A DNA stretch of 7,123 bases from Leptotrichiaceae bacterium. Lineage in GTDB: Bacteria > Fusobacteriota > Fusobacteriia > Fusobacteriales > Leptotrichiaceae. Positions 1 through 5,990 of the stretch are shown here, piece after piece. Both the position numbers and the translations under genes were made by a program. The stretch is taken from contig JAUNKI010000106.1 in assembly GCA_030532815.1 (NCBI GenBank), forward strand, positions 1 through 7,123, written 5' to 3'. The notes beneath the pieces were generated by a model that was given only the letters and a program-made list of their open reading frames with translations, was not told the DNA's origin and did not search any database. The number at the start of each line of letters is the position of its first letter. The first letter of the stretch is position 1.

Positions 1-27
1 GCGTGAAAAATGCAGAGAGTGAGCGTC

Positions 28-53
28 GTAAAAACATCCTTTTTTGTTTTTAC
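28..53. repeat. Perfect 8-bp inverted repeat (hairpin)
   Basis: GTAAAAAC (28-35) is exactly complementary to GTTTTTAC (46-53), with a 10-nt loop of mostly T. It is the first of three inverted repeats packed into positions 28-230. It is not followed by a clean T-run on either strand, so it is not called a terminator. It is probably part of a larger extragenic repeat element cut by the window edge; that grouping is inferred. Confidence 0.5.
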
Positions 54-65
54 AGATTTCTTTCC

Positions 66-89
66 GTGAGGGCTCATTGCCGCCCTCAC
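66..89. repeat. GC-rich perfect 8-bp inverted repeat (hairpin)
   Basis: GTGAGGGC (66-73) pairs exactly with GCCCTCAC (82-89) around an 8-nt loop. Six of the eight pairs are G-C, which stands out in such AT-rich DNA. No T-run follows on either strand, which argues against an ordinary intrinsic terminator. It lies between the hairpin at 28-53 and the large fold-back at 96-230. Confidence 0.55.
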
Positions 90-95
90 ACTCCT

Positions 96-230
96 GCTAT
101 CGGCTACAAAATTTTTTAACACTCAAAAATACTCATTATGCTTAGAAAACAGCAAACTCGCTTCGCTCAGACAGCTGTTTTCCCGAGCAGCATAATTCAT
201 ATTTTTTCGTAAAATTTTGAATGCCGAAGC
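96..230. repeat. Large imperfect fold-back element (about 135 nt)
   Basis: Nested complementary blocks give one long imperfect hairpin. CGGC (101-104) pairs with GCCG (223-226), CAAAATTTT (107-115) with AAAATTTTG (211-219), ATTATGCT (135-142) with AGCATAAT (189-196), and GAAAACAGC (145-153) with GCTGTTTTC (174-182). The 20-nt apical loop (154-173) contains CTCGCTTCGCTC, which reads the same in either direction along one strand (a mirror repeat). The element starts about 170 nt past the peptidase stop codon, has no coding potential I can support, and is richer in GC than its flanks. It resembles a dispersed extragenic palindromic repeat; the number of genomic copies cannot be judged from one window. 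It might also act as a transcript-end structure for the minus-strand operon, although no T-run follows it. Confidence 0.55.
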
Positions 231-358
231 TTTTACTTATATTTCAAGTGTATATTTTTACTATTACAATTTAATTATACTCTTATTTAAAACCGTTTCT
301 CCTATTCTTAGCCCCCTTCAACATTCAAATTTTACTGCACGAAAAAGGTTTTTTGGCT

Positions 359-382
359 CAATCTTTTTTACAAAAAAGGTTG
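359..382. other. Small AT-rich dyad just past the peptidase stop codon
   Basis: CAATCTTTTTT (359-369) and AAAAAAGGTTG (372-382) are complementary except for one position, which is a G-U pair if read on the plus strand and an A-C mismatch on the minus strand. It starts 16 nt beyond the stop codon of the minus-strand peptidase, so an end-of-operon role is possible. The stem is mostly A-T and no long T-run follows on the minus strand, so it would be a poor intrinsic terminator. Confidence 0.25.
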
Positions 383-398
383 AAAATATCCTCTGAAA

Positions 399-1478
399 TC
401 AATCATTTATTATTATCAGTTCCTTATTACTTTTATTCAGTATTTCACAACCATCTTTTTTTACAATAACATCGTCTTCTATTCTCACTCCTCCCCAGCC
501 TTCAAAATAAAGTCCGGGTTCTGAAGTAACTACCATATTTTCTTTTAATTCAATATGTGACATTCCTGATAAATAAGGCAATTCATGAATTTCAACTCCT
601 ATACCGTGTCCCAGTCCGTGACCGAAATATTCTCCGTATCCTTTTTCAGCCAGAAAATTCCTTACTGTCTTGTCTACATCATCAGACATTATTCCTTCTT
701 TTATTGTATTAATTCCGAGTATCTGTGCTTCAAGAACGAGATTATATATTTCCTTATGTCTTTCAGTTATATTGTTTCCGTAATAAACAGTTCTCGTCAT
801 ATCCGACACATACCCGTCATAATACGCACCGAAATCCATTGTAATAAACTCTTCTTTCTTTATTTTCTTATCCGAAGCTACTCCGTGAGGCATTGCCGAT
901 CTTGCACCGCTTGCAACAATTGTTTCAAATGATTTGTCGTCAGCTCCCTTTTTTCTTTGTATATACTCTATATATGCCGCTATTTCCTTTTCAGAAACAC
1001 CTTCCTTTATTATTTTCAGTACTTCACTGAAAGCTATATCGCTTATTTCCACCGCTTTTTTAATTAATGCAATTTCCTCATCAGATTTTACCATTCTTTC
1101 AAGCAGAAGCTTATCTCCTATAGGAACAAGTTCGGCTTTAAATATCTCCTTTATTGTTCCGTACATTGAAAATGTTACATTTTTATCTTCAAATCCTATT
1201 TTTTTCAATCCTAATTTTTCAGCATCTTCTCCTACAAATTTCAATGAACCTCTTGATGTTTCCTTAAATTCAAATCCCATTTTTGAAACTTCTTCTTCAG
1301 CCTGACTTCTATATCTGAAATCCGAATAAAAATAATTTCCTTTTTTAGTTACAAGACCTACTCCCGTAGTCCCTGTAAATCCTGCAAAATATCTTAAATT
1401 ATACAAATCCGTTAAAAATATTCCGTCAAGATTCATTTCATTTAAAATTCCTGTCAGTTTTTCAGTTCTTTTTTTCAT
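399..1478 (-). CDS. M24 family Xaa-Pro aminopeptidase/dipeptidase (PepP/PepQ-like)
   Basis: This is a cytoplasmic dinuclear-metal peptidase of the creatinase/aminopeptidase P fold, expected to release the N-terminal residue before proline or split Xaa-Pro dipeptides. The 359-residue protein has a creatinase-type N-terminal domain (about 1-125) and a pita-bread catalytic domain (about 130-350). All five metal ligands are visible: Asp215 in MDFGA, Asp226 in SDMTRT, His291 in GHGLGHGIG, Glu320 in SEPG and Glu334 in VRIED. His198 (MPHG) and His298 match the conserved accessory histidines. The length fits the short form common in low-GC bacteria, not the roughly 440 residues of E. coli PepP. A start at 1523 would add 15 residues, but GGAG (1488-1485) lies 6 nt before the ATG at 1478, so 1478 is chosen. 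It is probably the last gene of the flavoprotein operon, 103 nt after the previous stop; that gap leaves room for a separate promoter. Family assignment is firm, but aminopeptidase versus dipeptidase activity is not decided. Confidence 0.93.
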   Translation of the reverse strand: MKKRTEKLTGILNEMNLDGIFLTDLYNLRYFAGFTGTTGVGLVTKKGNYFYSDFRYRSQAEEEVSKMGFEFKETSRGSLKFVGEDAEKLGLKKIGFEDKNVTFSMYGTIKEIFKAELVPIGDKLLLERMVKSDEEIALIKKAVEISDIAFSEVLKIIKEGVSEKEIAAYIEYIQRKKGADDKSFETIVASGARSAMPHGVASDKKIKKEEFITMDFGAYYDGYVSDMTRTVYYGNNITERHKEIYNLVLEAQILGINTIKEGIMSDDVDKTVRNFLAEKGYGEYFGHGLGHGIGVEIHELPYLSGMSHIELKENMVVTSEPGLYFEGWGGVRIEDDVIVKKDGCEILNKSNKELIIIND

Positions 1479-1484
1479 TTTTTT

Positions 1485-1492
1485 CTCCTTTT
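1485..1492 (-). promoter_or_regulatory. Ribosome binding site that fixes the peptidase start
   Basis: The minus strand reads AAAAGGAG from 1492 to 1485, then 6 nt to the ATG at 1478. The upstream in-frame ATG at 1523 has no comparable purine-rich site and would place this Shine-Dalgarno sequence inside the coding region. The 359-residue form is therefore preferred. Confidence 0.75.
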
Positions 1493-1530
1493 CCATGTTC
1501 AGATTTATAATAAATATGGTCAAAACCGTA

Positions 1531-1550
1531 CCGATTTATCCGATAAACGG
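1531..1550. promoter_or_regulatory. Near-palindromic dyad upstream of the peptidase gene (possible operator)
   Basis: The plus strand reads CCGATTTATCCGATAAACGG. TTTATC and GATAAA are complementary around a single central base, and the outer CCG/CGG pair as well, with one bulged base. It lies 53 nt before the peptidase ATG, in the 103-nt gap after the flavoprotein stop codon. A TATAAA-like -10 follows it on the minus strand (within 1505-1515), but no good -35 was found. The dyad is seen; an operator role is inferred. Confidence 0.3.
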
Positions 1551-1581
1551 AATTATTCCCTAATATCCTTTATTTACAGTT

Positions 1582-3189
1582 TTATCTTACTCTATTTTTA
1601 TAATATTCTACTGCAAATTCGGCACATTTTATACCGTCTACAGCTGCCGACATTATTCCGCCTGCATATCCTGCACCTTCTCCGCACGGCATAAGTCCTT
1701 CAATATTTGAAAAAAATCTTTCATTTCGCGGAATTTTCACAGGTGAAGAGCTTCTGCTTTCTACGGCCGTCAGTACCGTATCTTCATTTCCGAATCCTCT
1801 TATTTTCCTATCCATAGCCTTTATACCTTCTTTCAGGGCATTACTGATATAATCGGGAAAACATTCATTTAAATCGGCAAACCTATATCCTCCTGCATAA
1901 CTCGGCTTTACGACACCCAATTTTTCGGATTTCCTGTTTCTCACAAAATCTCCGAAAAGCTGAACGGGAGCTTTATAATCTTCTCCCCCCAATTTAAATG
2001 CCTTTTCTTCAAGTCTTCTCTGAAACTCCACTCCCGCAAGCACTCCGCCTTCTCCGAAATCTTCAGGATACACATTTACGAGAACGGCGGAATTGGCATT
2101 TTCCAGATTTCTTTTTGAATAACTCATACCGTTTACTACTACTCTTCCTTCTTCACTGGCAGCAGGTACGACCACTCCTCCGGGACACATGCAGAATGTA
2201 TACACTCCCCTGCCGTTTTCCGATTTGACATTCAGTTTATACTCTGCCGGAGGAAGTCTATCTGCAAACTTACCGTACTGTGCACAGTTTATCATTGACT
2301 GTCTGTGCTCTATCCTTACTCCCACAGAAAAAGGTTTTCTTTCCATTTTTACATTTTTTTCATTTAACATGTAAAATGTATCTCTTGAACTGTGTCCTAT
2401 TGCCAATATTATAATATCAGTGTCGATTTCATATTTTTCAGTATTTTCACCGTTTTCGTCAATAATTTGGACAGCTGCTCCAGTCACTTTGCCGTTATTA
2501 TGATTTACTGATATAAGTCTGTTTTGAAATCTGTACTCTCCTCCCAGACCTTCTATTTTTTTTCTTAAATTTTTCATTATTTCTATTAACCTGTCTGTTC
2601 CCACATGAGGCTTGGACATATATGCTATCTTTTTTTCAGCTCCTGCAAGTATAAGTTCTTCATATATTTTCTGCATTCTGAAATTATTTGTGTTTGTAGT
2701 CAGTTTCCCGTCTGAAAACGTCCCTGCTCCGCCTTCTCCGAACTGTACATTGGAATATTTATTAAGCTTTCCCCCTTTAAAAAAATTATATACATCTCTC
2801 TGCCTTTTTTCTACACTTTTACCTTGTTCAAGTATAACAGGCTTTAATCCGGCTTCTGCAAGCACAAGTGCCGCAAAAATTCCTGAAGGTCCGCTTCCCA
2901 CAATAACAGGACGTTTCTCTCCGTTCAATCCGATTTTTTCAACAATATATTTCTGTTTCACTATTTCTCTTACATCACGTAAATCTCTGTATTTTTCTTC
3001 GTTATTTAACGATATATCCACCGAATAGACATAATGTATATTATTTTTATTTCTTGCATCTATCGCCTGAGCCGTTATTTTAAAAGTTTTAAATTCCTTT
3101 TCTTTTATATCCAGTTTTTTTGCGGTAATTCTTTTTAAATCGTCGTCATTATGGCTGACAGGCATTTTAATATTACTTATTCTTAACAT
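1582..3189 (-). CDS. COG2509-family FAD-dependent dehydrogenase (NAD(P)/FAD-dependent oxidoreductase)
   Basis: This is a soluble flavoprotein of the COG2509 family, a conserved bacterial group whose substrate is not established. The 535 residues are full length for the family. The N-terminal domain of about 90 residues (starting MLRISNIKMPVSH) is the family's characteristic extension. It is followed by the FAD-binding Rossmann motif GSGPSG at 98-103, with the acidic strand end at Glu121. Next comes the family signature FGEGGAGTFSDGKL (150-163), a mid-region with VGVRIEHRQ, and the C-terminal FAD-contact segment GEGAGYAGGI (503-512). There is no signal peptide or membrane segment. AAAGGAAG (3200-3193) lies just before the ATG at 3189 and supports the start. 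The gene follows the HI0933-type flavoprotein by 47 nt on the same strand, with no terminator seen between them, so co-transcription is likely. Family placement is confident, but the reaction is unknown and none is assigned. Confidence 0.9.
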   Translation of the reverse strand: MLRISNIKMPVSHNDDDLKRITAKKLDIKEKEFKTFKITAQAIDARNKNNIHYVYSVDISLNNEEKYRDLRDVREIVKQKYIVEKIGLNGEKRPVIVGSGPSGIFAALVLAEAGLKPVILEQGKSVEKRQRDVYNFFKGGKLNKYSNVQFGEGGAGTFSDGKLTTNTNNFRMQKIYEELILAGAEKKIAYMSKPHVGTDRLIEIMKNLRKKIEGLGGEYRFQNRLISVNHNNGKVTGAAVQIIDENGENTEKYEIDTDIIILAIGHSSRDTFYMLNEKNVKMERKPFSVGVRIEHRQSMINCAQYGKFADRLPPAEYKLNVKSENGRGVYTFCMCPGGVVVPAASEEGRVVVNGMSYSKRNLENANSAVLVNVYPEDFGEGGVLAGVEFQRRLEEKAFKLGGEDYKAPVQLFGDFVRNRKSEKLGVVKPSYAGGYRFADLNECFPDYISNALKEGIKAMDRKIRGFGNEDTVLTAVESRSSSPVKIPRNERFFSNIEGLMPCGEGAGYAGGIMSAAVDGIKCAEFAVEYYKNRVR

Positions 3190-3236
3190 ATTCTTCCTTT
3201 TCTTTTATTATTCAGCTACTGTTCGTATCTTATTTT

Positions 3237-4454
3237 TTATCTCCCTGCATTTTTTCCTGCAATATATCCCGAAGCCCATGCCCACTGAAGATTGTACCCT
3301 CCACATTCTCCGTAGACATCAAGAATCTCTCCTGCAAAATAAAGTCCTTTTACTTTTACAGATTCCAAGGTTTCAGTGTTTATTTCATTTAACGCCACTC
3401 CTCCTGCGGTTACCTGAGCATTTTTAAATCCTGTCGTATCCAGAATTTTTATTCTGTATTTTTTCAGTACCGTACAGAGTTTCTTTAATTCCGAACTATT
3501 TAATGAACTTACAGGTTTGGAAAGTTTTTCTATTCCTGACATTTTGGATAGAAACTGCCCCAACTTCTTATTTATCATTCCGTTAAAAAATTGTTCCATT
3601 GTCAGATGAGAAAGTATTTTTTTCCTTTTTTCAAGTATTCCGTACAGTTCATTATAATCAAACTTAGGCATAAAATCAATTTCAAATTCAATATTTTTAT
3701 AAAGAGGAAAAACATAAGAAATATTGAATACTGCATTTCCTGAAATTCCATAATCGGTAAAAAGCAGCTCTCCACTGTAAGTGGATATTTTTTTATTATC
3801 CCCGTAAGCTGTAATTTCCGTATCTACTTTAATTCCCTGCAGTCCTTTCACCTGATATTTTTCAGTTTTCAGCTGTACAATGGAAGGAATAAGTTTCGTT
3901 ACCCTATGTCCCAATTTTTGTGCTATTTCAAATCCTGAACCGTTTGACCCGAGTTCAGGATAGGATTTCCCCCCTGCAGCCAATATAACCTTATCCGCTT
4001 CTATTTTTTTCCCGTTTTCCGAATAAATTCTGAATTTGGAATTATTTTTTTCGATTTTTTTCACATAAAATTCCGTCTTTATTTCAATTCCTGTTTTTTC
4101 AGCTTCAAATCTTAAAGCATCAACTACCGATGCCGCCTGTCCGCTCATAGGATAAACCTTGCCTCTTTCCTCTTCTTTACACATAATTCCGAGTTCATAA
4201 AAAAAATTCATCGTATGTTCAGGAGTAAATTTTTTCAGTATATTTTCAATTAAAGCAGTATTTTCTCCGAAATAATTAGATACGGTCGCTCCCACATTTG
4301 TTATATTGCACCTTCCGTTTCCCGTAATCAGTACTTTTTTCAGCACCCTTTCTTTTCTTTCAAGAATTACCACCTTTTTCCCTGCTCTTCCGGCTGTAAT
4401 TGCCGCAACAAAGCCTGCAGCTCCTCCTCCTATAACTGCTATTTCTTCAGTCAT
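3237..4454 (-). CDS. HI0933/YhiN-family FAD-dependent flavoprotein
   Basis: This is a soluble FAD-binding protein of the HI0933-like family (E. coli YhiN relatives; often annotated as an 'aminoacetone oxidase family' or BaiN-like oxidoreductase, names that do not establish a substrate). The 405 residues match the usual family length of about 400. It has the dinucleotide motif GGGAAG (9-14) with Glu32 at the end of the second strand, the family motif TGNGRCNITN (44-53), GKVYPMSGQAASV (98-110), and AAGGKSYPELGSNGSG (159-174). The C-terminal FAD-closing region runs from AGEILD (374-379) through GECGGYNLQWAWASG (382-396). No secretion signal is seen. AGGAG stands just before the ATG at 4454. It is the first gene of the apparent operon with the COG2509 protein and the peptidase, and a candidate promoter lies about 40 nt upstream. 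Family assignment is firm and cellular function is open. Confidence 0.92.
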   Translation of the reverse strand: MTEEIAVIGGGAAGFVAAITAGRAGKKVVILERKERVLKKVLITGNGRCNITNVGATVSNYFGENTALIENILKKFTPEHTMNFFYELGIMCKEEERGKVYPMSGQAASVVDALRFEAEKTGIEIKTEFYVKKIEKNNSKFRIYSENGKKIEADKVILAAGGKSYPELGSNGSGFEIAQKLGHRVTKLIPSIVQLKTEKYQVKGLQGIKVDTEITAYGDNKKISTYSGELLFTDYGISGNAVFNISYVFPLYKNIEFEIDFMPKFDYNELYGILEKRKKILSHLTMEQFFNGMINKKLGQFLSKMSGIEKLSKPVSSLNSSELKKLCTVLKKYRIKILDTTGFKNAQVTAGGVALNEINTETLESVKVKGLYFAGEILDVYGECGGYNLQWAWASGYIAGKNAGR

Positions 4455-4494
4455 TTCCTCTCCTTTTATTATTTATTATTATTTTTTTATTTTT

Positions 4495-4523
4495 ATTGTA
4501 TCATATTATCCGATATCTTTCAC
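4495..4523 (-). promoter_or_regulatory. Candidate sigma70-type promoter of the flavoprotein-peptidase operon
   Basis: On the minus strand, GTGAAA (4523-4518, 4 of 6 to the -35 consensus) is followed by a 17-nt spacer and TACAAT (4500-4495, 5 of 6). The TGA just before the hexamer gives an extended -10. The predicted start point lies about 33 nt before the ATG at 4454, a normal leader length. AT-rich DNA gives many false -10 matches, but the spacing, extended -10 and position all agree. Confidence 0.5.
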
Positions 4524-5025
4524 TTAAAAATAAGATTTTCTTTTTCACATTTCAAAATAACTTCGACTATTCGGCTATTTCCTATATCATTGAAATTCAT
4601 ATGAAAAATCCTCATACTAATATCAAAAACATCTACAAAACACCTGTTCTTCAAAAATATATCATATTTTTATTTTTAGTTAAAGAAATTACCGTAAAAT
4701 ATAAAAATATTATTTCAAGTAAAAATAAATTATATAATATGTATAACGGTGAAAAAAATAAAAAACATGCAAAAATATAAATAATTGTGTTTTTGGAAGA
4801 AAAAATGGAAGGATAAAAAATTATCAAAAGAAGATTTTACAAAATAAAAAAATTCAATAACTTCAAAAAATTAATATAACTCAGAATTTTTTTTAAGGTT
4901 ATCGAACTTTTTCCCATGAATATTTTCATCTACATTCCTTATATTTCATATTTCTCCATACTATTTATAATTTGAATTTTTTTATATAAGTCTGTACCTG
5001 TTTAATATTCCCTTTAAAATATCTT
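4524..5025. other. AT-rich intergenic stretch without recognisable genes
   Basis: The stretch lies between the end of the DUF898 gene and the operon promoter. It is dominated by A and T runs, and I found no supported gene, tRNA or clear terminator in it. A plus-strand open frame from 4496 to 4780 is judged spurious (see rejected items). The segment ATGTATAACGGTGAAA (4739-4754) recurs with one mismatch at 5773-5788. No convincing terminator for the DUF898 gene was found downstream of its stop codon. Confidence 0.5.
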
Positions 5026-5358
5026 TTAATTCACAAAGGATGTATTCTTTACTCTCCACTGCTCCAGTTTTATATGCAACCAAAAAGTGTAAATACCGAA
5101 TGTCACTATACACAGCAAAAACCATTTAATCCAGTTTCCGAATAATCCTACCGCACTTCCGTTAAATTTAAGTCTTCTACCGTTAATAACAGTATGGTTT
5201 ATCTTCCAACCATATACTAAACATAAAGCCCATGGGAAACAGATTCCAAAAGTAACTGCCGTTATTAGATATCCTAATATATGAATTCCTATAAAATTTA
5301 ATAGTCCCCCATCAAAATAACTTTTTCCCATGGCATTTTCAACATTATACTGTTCCAT
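5026..5358 (-). CDS. Small DUF898/YjgN-like membrane protein with two tandem repeats
   Basis: The 110-residue predicted inner-membrane protein belongs to the DUF898 (YjgN-like) type, of unknown function. It consists almost entirely of two copies of one unit, about 15-60 and 65-110. Over 37 ungapped residues (15-51 against 65-101) 12 are identical, including the opening FxG, a shared VTFGI and Trp at equivalent places. Each copy carries one strongly hydrophobic segment (about 25-48 and 78-95) followed by a basic stretch (KINHTVINGRRLK; RVKNTSFVN), which suggests a two-helix membrane hairpin. E. coli YjgN is far longer, so this is a minimal form. A start at 5421 would place coding sequence over the promoter at 5421-5393, so the ATG at 5358 is chosen; AAGGAG (5373-5368) precedes it by 9 nt. 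It appears monocistronic. The family call rests on the FDG/FNG...VTFGIY..W pattern recalled from the family and is moderately sure; no function is assigned. Confidence 0.8.
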   Translation of the reverse strand: MEQYNVENAMGKSYFDGGLLNFIGIHILGYLITAVTFGICFPWALCLVYGWKINHTVINGRRLKFNGSAVGLFGNWIKWFLLCIVTFGIYTFWLHIKLEQWRVKNTSFVN

Positions 5359-5367
5359 TTTTATCAG

Positions 5368-5373
5368 CTCCTT
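5368..5373 (-). promoter_or_regulatory. Ribosome binding site of the DUF898-like gene
   Basis: AAGGAG on the minus strand (5373-5368) stands 9 nt before the ATG at 5358. It decides against the in-frame ATG at 5421, which would lie upstream of the predicted transcription start. Confidence 0.7.
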
Positions 5374-5392
5374 ATTTATTATATTTTTATAA

Positions 5393-5421
5393 ATTATAAT
5401 AAAAATATAAGAACAAATCAA
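5393..5421 (-). promoter_or_regulatory. Near-consensus sigma70 promoter of the DUF898-like gene
   Basis: On the minus strand, TTGATT (5421-5416, 4 of 6 including the TTGA core), an exact 17-nt spacer and a perfect TATAAT (5398-5393). Transcription would start near 5386, giving a leader of about 28 nt that contains the AAGGAG site. The position shows that the gene is transcribed on its own, not from the aminotransferase. Confidence 0.7.
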
Positions 5422-5883
5422 GCGAAAAATAAGAAAATGTTTTTCAGATTAATTATCTTTTTTATTTTTCCGTTATTTCTTAATAATTTTCCTTTTCATG
5501 GCTGATATGTTAATAAAAAATATCTCGTTTTTTCAATATTCTTAAAATATGTCTGAAAGCTATCAAAATAACTGATTTTCAAAGGATATTTTAAAAATTG
5601 CAAATAACAGAATATCGGTTTTATTATAATTTCGCCAATTTAAAAAGCAAAAAAATGTTGAAAATATGAGTTTTCAGATATACCTTAATTAAAATCCTGT
5701 TTCTTTTTAAAATAAAAAATATATAAAACCTACCGATATTATTTAAATAAAATAAGTTCAAAAAAATATGGAATGTATAACAGTGAAAGTGTAATAATGA
5801 TATTGTAGGAATTGTAGAAACTAATAAAATTTGAATTTATACTGTCTTAGAGTTATTCTTTATTATTTCCGTCCAAATAAACT
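5422..5883. other. AT-rich intergenic stretch downstream of the small RNA terminator
   Basis: About 460 nt with no supported gene on either strand. The only structure noted is AATATCGG (5611-5618) facing its exact complement CCGATATT (5733-5740), with TTTTAT and ATAAAA nearby in matching order: a weak inverted repeat about 130 nt across. ATGTATAACAGTGAAA (5773-5788) echoes a segment at 4739-4754. Both may be chance in DNA of this composition. Confidence 0.4.
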
Positions 5884-5907
5884 AAAAAACGAGCCGTGTG
5901 CTCGTTT
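5884..5907 (-). terminator. Strong intrinsic terminator ending the predicted small RNA
   Basis: On the minus strand, AAACGAGC (5907-5900) pairs perfectly with GCTCGTTT (5894-5887) around the loop ACACG, and the 3' arm runs into six T residues (5889-5884). On the plus strand the T-run is interrupted (TTTCTTG), so the signal points to minus-strand transcription. It lies about 260 nt beyond the aminotransferase stop, so it could also catch read-through from that gene. Confidence 0.85.
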
Positions 5908-5955
5908 CTTGTATGAAAGAAGTCTAAATGTAGAGATGGGGCGTCTCTCTTAGAC
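5884..5955 (-). ncRNA. Predicted free-standing small RNA of about 72 nt
   Basis: The unit has every part of a short transcription unit and no open reading frame. A near-consensus promoter (5990-5962) predicts a start at G5955, which is also the first base of a hairpin. GTCTAA (5955-5950) pairs with TTAGAC (5927-5922), and inside it AGAGA (5948-5944) pairs with TCTCT (5936-5932), leaving the 7-nt loop CGCCCCA. A mostly unpaired linker (5921-5908) leads into the terminator hairpin and its six Us (5889-5884). No gene follows within 500 nt except the DUF898 gene, which has its own promoter, so a riboswitch or leader role is unlikely. The C-rich apical loop resembles the Shine-Dalgarno-binding loops of some low-GC sRNAs; that role is inferred. 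I do not recognise a named RNA family, and 4.5S, 6S, tmRNA, RNase P RNA and tRNA do not fit by size or motif. Confidence 0.65.
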
Positions 5956-5961
5956 GAATAT

Positions 5962-5990
5962 GTTATACCATTCTTTTTGTCAATTGTCAA
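5962..5990 (-). promoter_or_regulatory. Near-consensus promoter of the predicted small RNA
   Basis: On the minus strand, a perfect TTGACA (5990-5985), a 17-nt spacer and TATAAC (5967-5962, 5 of 6), preceded by TGG so that the -10 is extended. A second TTGACA (5983-5978) lies 7 nt further in, forming a tandem TTGACAATTGACAA. This is the strongest promoter match in the window, and no protein start codon follows it at a normal distance. Confidence 0.8.

Noticed and set aside
265..280. A TATAAT on the minus strand in the spacer between the peptidase and the fold-back element
   Set aside because: No -35-like hexamer was found at 16-18 nt, and a lone TATAAT is expected by chance in this composition.
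585..1305. Two plus-strand open frames (585-932 and 934-1305) opposite the peptidase gene
   Set aside because: The minus-strand gene carries all M24 metal ligands. The opposing frames have serine/phenylalanine/isoleucine-rich, motif-free products expected from antisense reading of AT-rich genes.
1998..3028. Plus-strand open frames at 1998-2228, 2189-2374 and 2612-3028
   Set aside because: All lie antisense to the well-supported COG2509 flavoprotein and show no ribosome binding site or motif.
4496..4780. Plus-strand open frame of 94 codons in the spacer upstream of the flavoprotein operon
   Set aside because: It begins with TTG inside the candidate operon promoter, has no ribosome binding site, and encodes an I/K/N/Y-rich string typical of translated AT-rich noncoding DNA with no recognisable motif.
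5611..5740. Inverted repeat AATATCGG / CCGATATT about 130 nt across, considered as a mobile-element end pair
   Set aside because: The arms are only 8 bp, nothing coding lies between them, and no target-site duplication is visible. It is probably chance.
5884..5955. Reading the structured segment as a riboswitch or T-box leader
   Set aside because: No coding region follows within a leader distance, the DUF898 gene has its own promoter about 460 nt away, and none of the consensus blocks I know for purine, preQ1, SAM, TPP, fluoride or T-box leaders are present.
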